This document shows positions 1 to 8,909 of a stretch of 64,000 nt of DNA, one piece after another. The DNA is taken from assembly GCA_964554535.1 (NCBI GenBank), contig CAZKPB010000008.1:1-64000 (forward strand), given 5' to 3'. Position 1 is the first letter of the stretch. Each line of letters starts with the position of its first letter. This stretch comes from DMER64 sp964554535 (GTDB lineage: Bacteria > Bacteroidota > Bacteroidia > Bacteroidales > UBA932). The notes under the pieces are model-generated. The model was not told the DNA's origin. It made no database searches and was given only the letters and a program-made list of their open reading frames with translations. The position numbers and the translations under genes were made by a program.

Positions 1-172
1 ATAATTAATAATAAGTTACAAACTCAGATGCGTCGCTTAACGCATCACTAGTAATGTTGACAAAAGCACAGAGCATAACATTAGTTGTTAGCGACGGTAT
101 GTATTCTTCTTTTTTCCCAAGGACAGCGGCAAGAGTTGGCTTGAATAATTTTGTGGAAGTGAGAATCTGAAC

Positions 173-1345
173 ATGAAAAGAATAGGTATAGTCTTGCCAA
201 ATGTTCCCCGGTATTCCGAGACGTTCTTTGTAAACAAAATACAAGGTCTTTGCAGTGAGGGATATATTGTAACTTTGTTTGCCAATGATAAAATGTATAA
301 TAATGTTTATAAAGTAGTTGCTCCTTTTTCTGTGGCGCATTGCCGACTGTGGCAAACTTTAAAAACATGTTGCGTATTACTATATGTATGGGTTCGGTGC
401 CCGGGTATAACATTTCGTTTTCTGAGTTTGGAACGTAAGGATGGTATCTCATGGTTTAACAGACTGAGGACGTTATATATCAACGCGCACATATTACCTT
501 GCCATCTGGATTGGATTCATTTTGGGTATGCGACTATGGGAGTAGGAAGAGAAAATGTAGCCAAAGCTATGGGTGCAAAGGCTGCTGTCAGTTTTAGAGG
601 ATATGATGTTTCAACCTATCCATTGACACATCAGGGTTGTTATAAAAGATTATGGACAAAAATTAACCAGATACATACCATTTCGGAGGCTTTGCTTGAT
701 GAAGCCTATTTGTTGGGATTGCCCAAAGAGGTCCCGGTAGTAAAGATTACGCCGGCTATAGACTGGAAACGGTTTTCTGCCGACATTATTGTCCCATTAT
801 CGTTAAGTCCCATACGAATAGTGACTGTGGGACGTTTGGAATGGAAAAAGGGCTATGAGTATGCGCTGCAGACAATGGCTTTACTGAAACAACAGGGTGT
901 CTCTTTTACTTATACTATTATGGGGGATGGGGCGGATAAAGAAAGGTTGGTGTTTGCCGCTTATCAGTGGGGTATATCAGACCGGGTAAATTTTTTAGGG
1001 TCACAACCACAAGAAAAAGTCGCAGCAGTGTTGCGTGAATCTGCGTTATATATTCAACCCAGTGTGCAAGAAGGTTTTTGCAACGCCGTATTGGAAGCTC
1101 AGGCAATGGGATTGCTCTGCGTGGTTACCGATGCAGAGGGTCTTTCAGAAAACGTAATAAACGGCAAGAGCGGTTTTGTAGTGCCCAAACGAAGTCCACA
1201 GGCAATGGCAGACATAATTGTGGAAATTACTCAAATGACGGATGAAGCGCGTCAGCAAATAAGAACTTTTGCGGTGGAGAGGGTCAGGAAGGAATTCAAC
1301 CTGGAAGACCAACAACGCAAATGGGCTGCTTTTTATGAAGTATAG
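173..1345 (+). CDS. Glycosyltransferase family 4 (GT4)
   Basis: A 390-residue GT-B glycosyltransferase, probably adding one sugar to the lipid-linked exopolysaccharide repeat unit at the inner face of the membrane. The C-terminal half carries the GT4 signature: a VGRLEWKKG strand near residue 220, the GDGADKERL loop, and PSVQEGFCNAVLEAQAMG with the two Glu of the EX7E nucleotide-sugar motif. The N-terminal acceptor domain is diverged. The ATG at 173 is preceded by an AT-rich stretch. It is the first complete gene of the surface-polysaccharide locus and is visibly richer in A and T than genes after 9 kb. Family assignment is secure; donor and acceptor sugars cannot be read from the sequence. 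Confidence 0.9.
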   Translation: MKRIGIVLPNVPRYSETFFVNKIQGLCSEGYIVTLFANDKMYNNVYKVVAPFSVAHCRLWQTLKTCCVLLYVWVRCPGITFRFLSLERKDGISWFNRLRTLYINAHILPCHLDWIHFGYATMGVGRENVAKAMGAKAAVSFRGYDVSTYPLTHQGCYKRLWTKINQIHTISEALLDEAYLLGLPKEVPVVKITPAIDWKRFSADIIVPLSLSPIRIVTVGRLEWKKGYEYALQTMALLKQQGVSFTYTIMGDGADKERLVFAAYQWGISDRVNFLGSQPQEKVAAVLRESALYIQPSVQEGFCNAVLEAQAMGLLCVVTDAEGLSENVINGKSGFVVPKRSPQAMADIIVEITQMTDEARQQIRTFAVERVRKEFNLEDQQRKWAAFYEV

Positions 1346-1366
1346 TTTTGAAAGTATCTATACAAA

Positions 1367-2317
1367 ATGAAAAAGTCATTTATTAAGCGGATAAGAGATA
1401 AAATGTCCGTGTATTTATTGGTTTGGCGCAAGTATTCATTTTGTTCTGTATTTACACCTAAGCCAAAACATTGTTTAATACAGTTTATTGATGGAAGAAC
1501 ATATCACGGAGGATTATCGGATAGGATTATTTCAATTGTGTCAGTGTATGCCTTATCAAAAGCAATCGGGATTGATTACAAATTGTCTCACACCTGGCCA
1601 TTTAGAATGGAAAATTATTTGTTGCCAAACAAGGTGAACTGGATTGTTAGCGACAAAGAGATATCAGACAATTATTGGAACTCGCAGTTTATTTTTATAA
1701 AGTCACGTCTACGGAAAAAAATTAAAGTATCAAAAACGAGGCAAATTCACGTATATGCTCATTCAATTGTGCTTGAGAAGGTGAATGAAAAATATGATAA
1801 AAATTATTCCTTTCACGATTTGTTTTGGGAATTGTTTTCTTCAAATGCCGCGTTACAGGTGAAAATAAAATCTCTACAACAATCATTAAATACTGAATAT
1901 GATGCCTTTGTTTTCAGATTCCAAAATTTGTTAGGAGATTTTAAGGAAGGTAATTGTGAAGTATATGCGCCAAGTGCTCAGGAAGATTTGATGCTAAAGT
2001 GCATAGAGTTTATACGTCATTATTGTGTTGGGGGAAAGAATGAAAAAATTTTGATAACATCAGACAGTATTACTTTTTTACAAAATGCGCAGAAATGCTT
2101 AAACAATATAGTTATTGTACCCGGAGAATTGACTCATATGCAGTATCCAACAGAATCGGGGTGCTACGCGTTATATGAAAAATCATTTATAGACTTATTG
2201 ATGCTTTCAAAAGCCCGACTTATCACGTCGGTCGTATATAAAGATATGTATTCATCAGGATTTCCGAGAACAGCATCAAAAATTGGGATGACTGATTTTG
2301 TAGAAATCAGATTATGA
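1367..2317 (+). CDS. Putative fucosyltransferase-like protein
   Basis: A 316-residue protein of uncertain function, 21 bases after the first glycosyltransferase. It has a basic N terminus and a segment LIQFIDGRTYHGGLSDRI followed by a helix, which resembles the nucleotide-binding GG-x-GNR region of alpha-1,2/1,6- and O-fucosyltransferase-like proteins. Later it has FRFQNLLGDF and a strand KILITSDS, also expected in that fold. The classical basic residue of the motif is replaced by Asp, so the match is weak. The gene is strikingly AT-rich, the most AT-rich in the window, and reads like recent acquisition. Its position among glycosyltransferases supports a role in polysaccharide synthesis; a specific sugar is not claimed. 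Confidence 0.55.
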   Translation: MKKSFIKRIRDKMSVYLLVWRKYSFCSVFTPKPKHCLIQFIDGRTYHGGLSDRIISIVSVYALSKAIGIDYKLSHTWPFRMENYLLPNKVNWIVSDKEISDNYWNSQFIFIKSRLRKKIKVSKTRQIHVYAHSIVLEKVNEKYDKNYSFHDLFWELFSSNAALQVKIKSLQQSLNTEYDAFVFRFQNLLGDFKEGNCEVYAPSAQEDLMLKCIEFIRHYCVGGKNEKILITSDSITFLQNAQKCLNNIVIVPGELTHMQYPTESGCYALYEKSFIDLLMLSKARLITSVVYKDMYSSGFPRTASKIGMTDFVEIRL

Positions 2318-2344
2318 TTTTCATACTATTATCTTTTGAACATT

Positions 2345-3694
2345 ATGTTATTCAGTTTTTTAAAATACTTAGCACCAACGTGGTATTTTAATATTTCTTC
2401 CGAGAGAAGTCGTCAATTGCCATATTTTGTGGATTACAGAACGCTGACGGAAGAAGAACGGTCTTTGCTGGATATTTGCGGAGTGTATTCGACACAAGAG
2501 GCGGTGACGGCTGATGCGGCTTATCAGGCTTTTCATAAAGGCTTGATAAAAAAGACATTTATTGGGATGACCATGACAGCCTGTATTGACAATGTGGCGG
2601 ACAACTACATTTTTATCAGACGATACTTCAGTAAATTGTATTCGCTGTATGTGTTGGGAATACGAATGCTCTCATTTCATAATCCCGTCAAAGAATGTTC
2701 CGGTTATATAAAGGCAAGAAAAACAAAACGGGTACTAGTATTCAACAATAATTATCAGAAGCAATTTAGCGAGGTGTATGAAAACTTTAATTCTTTACTA
2801 TTGCAACAACAACCTATGGTGTCCGTAATTATTCCTACATTGAATCGATATTCATATCTGCGGGATGTTTTACGTGATTTGGAAGATCAGGATTACAAGC
2901 ATTTTGAAGTGATTGTATGTGATCAATCCGAACCTGTGGATAGAGCGTTTTATTCCGGGTGGAAGTTGAATTTGCGGTTAATTTGCCAAGAAGAAAAAGC
3001 TTTGTGGTTGGCCAGGAATCGTTCCATTCGGGAGTCTAAAGGAGAATATATTGCATTGAGTGAAGATGATGTACGAGTAAAATCCAATTGGATTTCTGAA
3101 CATTTAAAATGTATTGATTTTTATCAAGCTGATATTTCAGCAGGGGTGTTTTTCCCGATTGGAACAACAATTCCGTTAAATAAATCTTTTCCAAAATATG
3201 CCGAGCAGTTTGCCTCCGGGAATGCCATGTTTCGCAAATCTATAATGCAAGTCACAGGTATGTTTGACAGGCAATTTGAAAAACAGAGAGGTGGCGATGG
3301 TGAATATGGATTACGGGCATACCTATCCGGCTTGCTTAGTGTGTCAAATTCTTATGCATATTGTGAAGACGTCAAGGCTCCAAGTGGGGGGTTGCGGCAA
3401 ATGGGCAGTTGGGATTCATTCCGCCCCCAAAAACTTTTTGCTCCGCGGCCGGTACCCAGTGTGTTGTATTGTGCCAGGAAGTATTTTGGCCGCCACCTTG
3501 CAAGGTTAATGCTGATGCAGCAAGTGCCCCTCTCTCTTTTGCCTTATCGACTGAAAGACAAACGGTTTTTTACATTTTGTTCCATTTTTGTTTCTGTAGT
3601 GTTTTTTCCTATACCCTTGATTCAAGTGTGCCGTTCTTGGAGGCTGGCCACAATAAAATTGAAGCAAGGTACTATCATTGAGCATTTTGAATAA
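2345..3694 (+). CDS. Glycosyltransferase family 2 with N-terminal extension
   Basis: About 449 residues. The GT-A domain starts near residue 160 at VSVIIPTLNRYSYL, with the usual acidic strand FEVIVCDQSEP and a DD pair in LSEDDVRVK (metal and nucleotide-sugar binding). The first ~150 residues have no family I recognise. The C terminus has a hydrophobic stretch (FFTFCSIFVSVVFFPIPL) that may anchor it to the membrane. I chose the ATG at 2345; an in-frame TTG at 2336 would add three residues. Its end overlaps the next gene by 17 bases, as expected in one transcript. Likely role: transferring a sugar to the lipid-linked repeat unit. Confidence 0.85.
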   Translation: MLFSFLKYLAPTWYFNISSERSRQLPYFVDYRTLTEEERSLLDICGVYSTQEAVTADAAYQAFHKGLIKKTFIGMTMTACIDNVADNYIFIRRYFSKLYSLYVLGIRMLSFHNPVKECSGYIKARKTKRVLVFNNNYQKQFSEVYENFNSLLLQQQPMVSVIIPTLNRYSYLRDVLRDLEDQDYKHFEVIVCDQSEPVDRAFYSGWKLNLRLICQEEKALWLARNRSIRESKGEYIALSEDDVRVKSNWISEHLKCIDFYQADISAGVFFPIGTTIPLNKSFPKYAEQFASGNAMFRKSIMQVTGMFDRQFEKQRGGDGEYGLRAYLSGLLSVSNSYAYCEDVKAPSGGLRQMGSWDSFRPQKLFAPRPVPSVLYCARKYFGRHLARLMLMQQVPLSLLPYRLKDKRFFTFCSIFVSVVFFPIPLIQVCRSWRLATIKLKQGTIIEHFE

Positions 3695-4787
3695 AAAAAT
3701 ATTGATTATTGTGACCGAATTTCCTCCCGGCCCCGGAGGAATAGGTTCTCACGCTTATGGCTTGGCTACTTCGTTAGTTCTACAGGGCAGCAAAGTCAAG
3801 GTGTTGACAAACGCGGATTATGTGGACCAGACTGTTACGGCGGATTTTGACAAAAAGCAGCTATTTGAAATTCAGCGTTTTACACGTTATGGACAGTGGG
3901 TTTATTTTAAACGAATACGTTTGATTTACAAGACGCTCCAAACGCAAGTTTTTGATACGGTGGTGTTGTCTAATACGTTTGCGTTATGGATGGCGCTATG
4001 GATTCGGATATGGAAGCCAAAACAACGTATTGTGGCCGTGGTACACGGATCAGAGGTGAATCCGGCCAGCTTCAGAAGGATACTTACTCATAAAGCCTTG
4101 CGGCGTTGTTCCCAAATAGTGGCCGTATCGCAATATACGGCATCCATATTACCCGACCGAATTCAAAAAAGAGTACCTGTAGTGGTCATTCCCAATGGAA
4201 TAGACATTCACAGATGGAATTTGGTATCTCCGACAGCCATAAAGTTATCCGGGTCGCCCAAATTGTTGACGGTGGGGAATGTGACTTCCAGAAAAGGCCA
4301 GCAGTGTGTGATTGCCGCCCTGCCACATTTATTATCGCTATATCCGGAACTACACTATCATATAGTGGGACTTCCTACACAGAAAGAGGAATTTCTGGCG
4401 CTGGCCAAACAACTGAAAGTGGAAGTTCACGTCACTTTTCACGGAAAGATAGCATCTCTGGAAGAGTTGGCCGGTTATTATCAAGCCGCGGATGTCTTTA
4501 TGTTACTCAGCCAGAATCAAGCTAACGGAGACGTGGAAGGTTTTGGCATTGTGGCATTGGAGGCAGGACTCTTTGGCTTGCCGGTCATTGGGGCTGTCGG
4601 AAGTGGGGTGGCTGAGGCGGTTTGTGAGAAATTTAGCGGAATGTTGGTTGAGGGAAACAATCCTGAACAAATTGGGGAAGCCTTACGGCAATGCCTGTGT
4701 TCTTCCGATATGCGGACAAATACCAGGCAATGGGCCGAGGCGCATAGTTGGGAAAAAATTGTAGGTGAATACTTGAAAGTGCTATGA
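3678..4787 (+). CDS. Glycosyltransferase family 4
   Basis: A 369-residue GT4 enzyme. The N-terminal domain begins with the strand ILIIVTEFPPGPGGIGSHA, a typical acceptor-side glycine-rich loop. The C-terminal domain has LLTVGNVTSRKG and DVEGFGIVALEAGLFG, holding the two Glu of the EX7E motif. The start is a TTG at 3678, or the TTG three codons later, since no ATG precedes the first strand; both lie inside the 3' end of the previous gene. The stop overlaps the next start as ATGA, so the genes are probably translationally coupled. Donor and acceptor unknown. Confidence 0.9.
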   Translation: MSILNKKILIIVTEFPPGPGGIGSHAYGLATSLVLQGSKVKVLTNADYVDQTVTADFDKKQLFEIQRFTRYGQWVYFKRIRLIYKTLQTQVFDTVVLSNTFALWMALWIRIWKPKQRIVAVVHGSEVNPASFRRILTHKALRRCSQIVAVSQYTASILPDRIQKRVPVVVIPNGIDIHRWNLVSPTAIKLSGSPKLLTVGNVTSRKGQQCVIAALPHLLSLYPELHYHIVGLPTQKEEFLALAKQLKVEVHVTFHGKIASLEELAGYYQAADVFMLLSQNQANGDVEGFGIVALEAGLFGLPVIGAVGSGVAEAVCEKFSGMLVEGNNPEQIGEALRQCLCSSDMRTNTRQWAEAHSWEKIVGEYLKVL

Positions 4788-5902
4788 TTCTGTTGATTAT
4801 ATCTCATACTCCTCATTATTATAACGCTGAGAATGTGCTGGTCAGTTGGGGGGCAACGGCACGGGAAATAGATTATTTGTCCATATTGTTTGATAAGGTG
4901 ATTCACGTGGCACCTTTGTATTCTACGTTGGCGCCTTCCAGTTCGTTGCCTTACACGGCGACAAAGGTGGAATTCCGTCCCATTGTACCTACCGGTGGCC
5001 CGCGGTGGAAAGATAAATTGAGTGTAATAATTCAGGCTCCCGCCACTTGGCGGATAGTCAAGAAGGCCTTACGTGAATGTGATGTATTTCAGTTCAGGGC
5101 TCCCACAGGGATGGGTGTATATATGATACCTCTGCTTATGGTGTCTTCAAAGAAAGGTTGGTTTAAGTATGCCGGGAACTGGGTACAAAATCGACCTCCC
5201 TTTGGATATGCAGTGCAGCGCTGGTTACTTAAGCATACACAGCGTGTGGTTACTATTAATGGACATTGGGCTGGACAGAAGGCTATGCAATTATCTTTTG
5301 AAAATCCTTGTTTGACTCAAAGGGAGCGTGAAGAGGGAATGAAAGCCTTAATGGGTAAGGACTTTTCTGGAAAGATAGATCTGGTTTTTGTAGGCAGATT
5401 GGAAGACGCCAAAGGAGTGCGGCGTATTTTAAAAATGCTGGCGGATCCGCGAATAGATAACAAAATACTAAGAATCCATTTTATTGGAGATGGAGTTAGG
5501 CGCCTGGAATATGAAAAATATGCTCAGCGCCATTGTCCGCAAAAAGTTATTTTTTATGGGTTTTTACCAAAAGAAGAGGTAAATAAAATATATGCCATGT
5601 CTCATATTTTTCTTTTGCCATCCACTGCTTCAGAAGGTTTCCCAAAAGTTGTGGCTGAGGCGGCCAATTACGGATGTATTCCTGTGGTATCCAACGTGTC
5701 TTGCTTGTCCCAGTACATTATCCACGGCCAAAATGGTTATGTGATGGACTCATTGGATAAAGATTGTATGGTGACCTTGCTCAACCATATTGTGAAGAAA
5801 GGTAATCTACTCAACGAGATTGCGCATAAGGCGTATCATTTGGCTGCCGCCTTTACCTACCAAAGATACACCCATCGTATAGCAGAAGAGATTTTGAGAT
5901 GA
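4784..5902 (+). CDS. Glycosyltransferase family 4
   Basis: A 372-residue GT4 glycosyltransferase with ATGA overlaps on both sides. The C-terminal nucleotide-sugar domain shows LVFVGRLEDAKGVRRILK and LPSTASEGFPKVVAEAAN, again with the EX7E pair. The N terminus (ILLIISHTPHYYNAENVL) is the first strand of a GT-B fold. It probably extends the same repeat unit as its neighbours. Sequence alone does not give the linkage. Confidence 0.88.
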   Translation: MILLIISHTPHYYNAENVLVSWGATAREIDYLSILFDKVIHVAPLYSTLAPSSSLPYTATKVEFRPIVPTGGPRWKDKLSVIIQAPATWRIVKKALRECDVFQFRAPTGMGVYMIPLLMVSSKKGWFKYAGNWVQNRPPFGYAVQRWLLKHTQRVVTINGHWAGQKAMQLSFENPCLTQREREEGMKALMGKDFSGKIDLVFVGRLEDAKGVRRILKMLADPRIDNKILRIHFIGDGVRRLEYEKYAQRHCPQKVIFYGFLPKEEVNKIYAMSHIFLLPSTASEGFPKVVAEAANYGCIPVVSNVSCLSQYIIHGQNGYVMDSLDKDCMVTLLNHIVKKGNLLNEIAHKAYHLAAAFTYQRYTHRIAEEILR

Positions 5903-7242
5903 AATCAACGATATCCTACTTTTGGTTGATGCTGCACGTGTTGTTGGGTGGCCTGATTGTACCGGTACCTGCATTTGCCGAAATATGGGCGGTCATCCCG
6001 TTACTGTCCGGCGTTTATTATATTTTAAAAAACAGGAATAAACACAATGAAGCGGCATACTGGGCTGCCTACTACGTGGGACTGGAGTTGTTGCTGCGCA
6101 TGACGGAGGGCTATATCACGTGGGAATTCGGGAAATATGCCACCATACTGTTGTTGGGTCTGGGTTTTGTAGTGGAAACAAGACGTTATCGCTGGAAAGC
6201 GGTATGGTGTGTGGTAGTGGTGTTACTACTGATTCCGGGCATTCTGGATACGTTAACGTGGAGTGATTCCGTGAGAGACGATGTGTTGTTTAACACCTCC
6301 GGAATGTTGACTCTGGCTACTGCGGCAGGTTATTTCTATGGAAGACCGTTCCGTTTTGCTGCTATTAAACGCCTTATATCTTGGTTCTTGTTACCGGTTG
6401 TCTCTGTATGTGTATACTTGTTTTTTCGTACACCGGATTTGCAATCCATTGAATTTACCACAAGAGCCAATTTTGCCACCTCGGGAGGATTTGGCCCCAA
6501 TCAGGTGGCTTCCGTATTGGGAGCGGCCTGGGTATTTTTTCTGTGTTACTATTTGTATAAAGAAAAATTAACACCAAGAAGAACGATCGATTTATTGCTC
6601 TTTGCGTTGGTGCTGTTCCGTTCATTGTTGTCATTTTCCAGAGGTGGAAATTATGCCGCAGTCATTGCTTTATTCGGATTTCTGTTGGTGCACGTCATCT
6701 CCAGGGACAGCCACGTGGTATCAAAAAAAGTGTTTGTATCACTGCTTGTGGCCACGGCGGTTTCCATTACGGCCGTAGTGATGATCAATAATGTAACCCA
6801 GGGTGTTTTTGCCAATAGGTTTACCGGTAGAAATATGGAAGGGGAAATGCGTGAAGATGTCACCACGGGTCGGTTGAGACTTTTACAGGAAGAGTGGCAG
6901 TTATTCAAAGAACATCCGTTAGGTCTGGGCGCCGGAGGCAGTGCCGCATCCCGAGCCATAGAATCCGGCCGTTCCATCGCCACTCACAATGAATTCGGCC
7001 GCCTTCTGTCCGAGCACGGTGTTTTAGGGTTGATAATTATTGTACTTATGATAGTATATCCTATCCGTCACTATTTCAAATGGAAGGTCACGGATTCCCG
7101 GTCTTTTCTGGTATTGCTGTGTTCCCTAGCCCTGGCCACCATGATGCATTCCGCATTGCGTCTGGCGTTGCCTGCTTTTTTGTACGGCTTGAGTATGGTT
7201 TGTATGTTACCGCGTGAAGAAGATTCTGTACATAGGAAATAA
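5899..7242 (+). CDS. O-antigen polymerase/ligase family membrane protein (Wzy-type)
   Basis: A 447-residue protein with about ten to twelve hydrophobic segments. The large loop has the Wzy_C/WaaL pattern: RLRLLQEEWQLFKEHPLG, then GLGAGGSAASRAIE and a conserved TATHNEF-like motif (here IATHNEFGRLLSEHG). Proteins of this family join lipid-linked oligosaccharide units in the periplasm, either polymerising them (Wzy) or ligating them to lipid A core (WaaL). Its place inside an exopolysaccharide locus with wza/wzc nearby favours polymerisation. The start overlaps the previous stop (ATGA) and its 3' end overlaps the next gene by 29 bases. Confidence 0.85.
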   Translation: MKSTISYFWLMLHVLLGGLIVPVPAFAEIWAVIPLLSGVYYILKNRNKHNEAAYWAAYYVGLELLLRMTEGYITWEFGKYATILLLGLGFVVETRRYRWKAVWCVVVVLLLIPGILDTLTWSDSVRDDVLFNTSGMLTLATAAGYFYGRPFRFAAIKRLISWFLLPVVSVCVYLFFRTPDLQSIEFTTRANFATSGGFGPNQVASVLGAAWVFFLCYYLYKEKLTPRRTIDLLLFALVLFRSLLSFSRGGNYAAVIALFGFLLVHVISRDSHVVSKKVFVSLLVATAVSITAVVMINNVTQGVFANRFTGRNMEGEMREDVTTGRLRLLQEEWQLFKEHPLGLGAGGSAASRAIESGRSIATHNEFGRLLSEHGVLGLIIIVLMIVYPIRHYFKWKVTDSRSFLVLLCSLALATMMHSALRLALPAFLYGLSMVCMLPREEDSVHRK

Positions 7243-8245
7243 GCTCTCCACCACGGGAAAAACTCCTACCGGGGTGGAAACGCTGGGCGTGCGCCTGAAT
7301 GAAATAGCAAAGGTGGTCACCACGTCGGACAAAGCACGTCCTATGGCGCGAATGTATGATATGTGGTGCACGCTCTACAGACTATGGAAAGACGTGGATT
7401 ACGTATTGATAGACACCTATTCCACCACAAATTTCTATTATGCATTTTGTGCTGCCTTGGCTTGCAGAAGGTACGGAATAAAATACATCCCCATTCTCCG
7501 CGGAGGCAACTTACCTCACCGGCTCAAAAAATCACCGTTTTTATGCCGACAACTCTTCCGCCATAGCTACCTGAATATAGCCCCCTCGGCCTACATACAG
7601 GAAGCATTTCAAAAGCAGGGTTATCCCAATGTGCAGGTCATCCCCAATTACCTGGATGTGGACAAATATGTATTTACTCCACGCACTGAACTTATCCCGC
7701 CTCACTTGCTCTGGGTCCGTTCCTTTGACCGCACCTATAACCCGGAGATGGCGGTGGAAGTATTGGCTCTCCTAAAACCCACTTACCCGCAAGCCACCTT
7801 GACCATGGTAGGTCCCGACAAGGACGGCAGTATGGAAACCACGCAAAATAAAGCCGAGGCATATGACCTGCAGGTCCCTGAAGACGTGTGTTTTACCGGG
7901 AAACTAACCCGGGAAGAGTGGCGGAAAATGTCTAAAACACATAACATATTCATCAACACCACCCACACAGACAATACCCCGGTCAGCGTAATGGAGGCAA
8001 TGTTATTAGGCCTCCCCGTGGTCTCCACTAATGTGGGCGGTATCCCGTATTTGATTACGGACGGCGTGGACGGTTGTCTGGTCAAAGACAACGACGCACA
8101 GGCAATGGCACAACAAATCATCCAATGGGCGGCGCATCCCGAAATAGCGGAAGAAATAGCGCAAAACGCCCGTAAAAAAGCAGCAACTTACGACTGGCAA
8201 TTCATTAAAAAACAATGGTGTGAAGTACTCCAAATCACAACGTAA
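7214..8245 (+). CDS. Glycosyltransferase family 4
   Basis: A 343-residue GT4 enzyme starting at a GTG inside the end of the polymerase gene. The N terminus reads ILYIGNKLSTTGKTPTGVE. The C-terminal domain contains LTMVGPDKDGS, TGKLTREEWRKMSKTHNIF and NTPVSVMEAMLLGLPVVST, where the EX7E region is reduced to the second Glu (VMEAMLLG), a common variation in GT4 enzymes. The gene overlaps the next by 26 bases. Likely a repeat-unit sugar transferase; specificity unknown. Confidence 0.87.
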   Translation: MKKILYIGNKLSTTGKTPTGVETLGVRLNEIAKVVTTSDKARPMARMYDMWCTLYRLWKDVDYVLIDTYSTTNFYYAFCAALACRRYGIKYIPILRGGNLPHRLKKSPFLCRQLFRHSYLNIAPSAYIQEAFQKQGYPNVQVIPNYLDVDKYVFTPRTELIPPHLLWVRSFDRTYNPEMAVEVLALLKPTYPQATLTMVGPDKDGSMETTQNKAEAYDLQVPEDVCFTGKLTREEWRKMSKTHNIFINTTHTDNTPVSVMEAMLLGLPVVSTNVGGIPYLITDGVDGCLVKDNDAQAMAQQIIQWAAHPEIAEEIAQNARKKAATYDWQFIKKQWCEVLQITT

Positions 8246-8909
8246 CGCAATCATTGAGTGGGATATGCGCAACTGGTCCCGGGCCTTGTCCTTCTGGGAT
8301 GAGCGGATTGATTTTTCCCGGGTGCAGGATGCCCTGGAAATAGGCGCACGCAGCGGAGGCCTCTCTCTCTGGCTGGCCCTGCACGGTGTGCCGCACATTA
8401 TCTGTTCTGACTGTGAAGACAATACGGCCAAAGCCAGGCCCCTGCATCAACAACACGGCTGCGAAACCATTGAATATCAAGTAATAGACGCAAACGAAAT
8501 TTCCTGCAAAGCGCAATTTGACCTGATTTGCTTCAAATCGGTGCTGGGTGTAGTGGGGAGCCACAACCAAAAACAGGCCCAGCAGCAGACCCTTGCCCGC
8601 CTGTACGATGCCCTTAGACCCGGCGGCGTCCTTGTGTTTGCCGAGAACCTCAAAGCCTCGCGTGTCCATCAGCACCTGCGCAGGCGTTACGTGAAATGGG
8701 GGGCCAACTGGCGTTACGTTACTTTGAAAGAATTGTACGAATTCACGCGACCTTTTGCCCAAGTGGAAATCCGCTCCTATGGTTGCTTCGCCGCATTGGG
8801 AAGAACAGAAACCCAGCGCCGGTGGCTGGGGGTGGCAGACCGCCTGCTGTGCCCCCTGTTGCCCAAACGTTGGCATTATATAGCTTTTTCTATCTGTAAA
8901 AAAATATGA
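8220..8909 (+). CDS. Class I SAM-dependent methyltransferase
   Basis: A 229-residue protein starting at GTG 8220 inside the preceding gene. Motif I is seen as ALEIGARSGGLSLWLAL near residue 40 (SAM-binding glycine loop), followed by a post-I acidic strand IICSDCEDN and motif IV FDLICFKSVLG. LRPGGVLVFAENL matches the usual motif V/VI region. Methyltransferases in polysaccharide clusters cap or decorate sugars or chain ends; the target here is not visible. It overlaps the next gene by four bases (ATGA). Confidence 0.85.
   Translation: MKYSKSQRNAIIEWDMRNWSRALSFWDERIDFSRVQDALEIGARSGGLSLWLALHGVPHIICSDCEDNTAKARPLHQQHGCETIEYQVIDANEISCKAQFDLICFKSVLGVVGSHNQKQAQQQTLARLYDALRPGGVLVFAENLKASRVHQHLRRRYVKWGANWRYVTLKELYEFTRPFAQVEIRSYGCFAALGRTETQRRWLGVADRLLCPLLPKRWHYIAFSICKKI

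Noticed and set aside
1..51. Open frame from the window edge ending TAG at 49-51 (possible C terminus of an upstream gene)
   Set aside because: Only 16 codons, very AT-rich, no recognisable sequence; cannot be supported either way.
2336..2344. TTG start of the GT2 gene at 2336
   Set aside because: An ATG three codons later is in frame; the extra residues add nothing to the domain.
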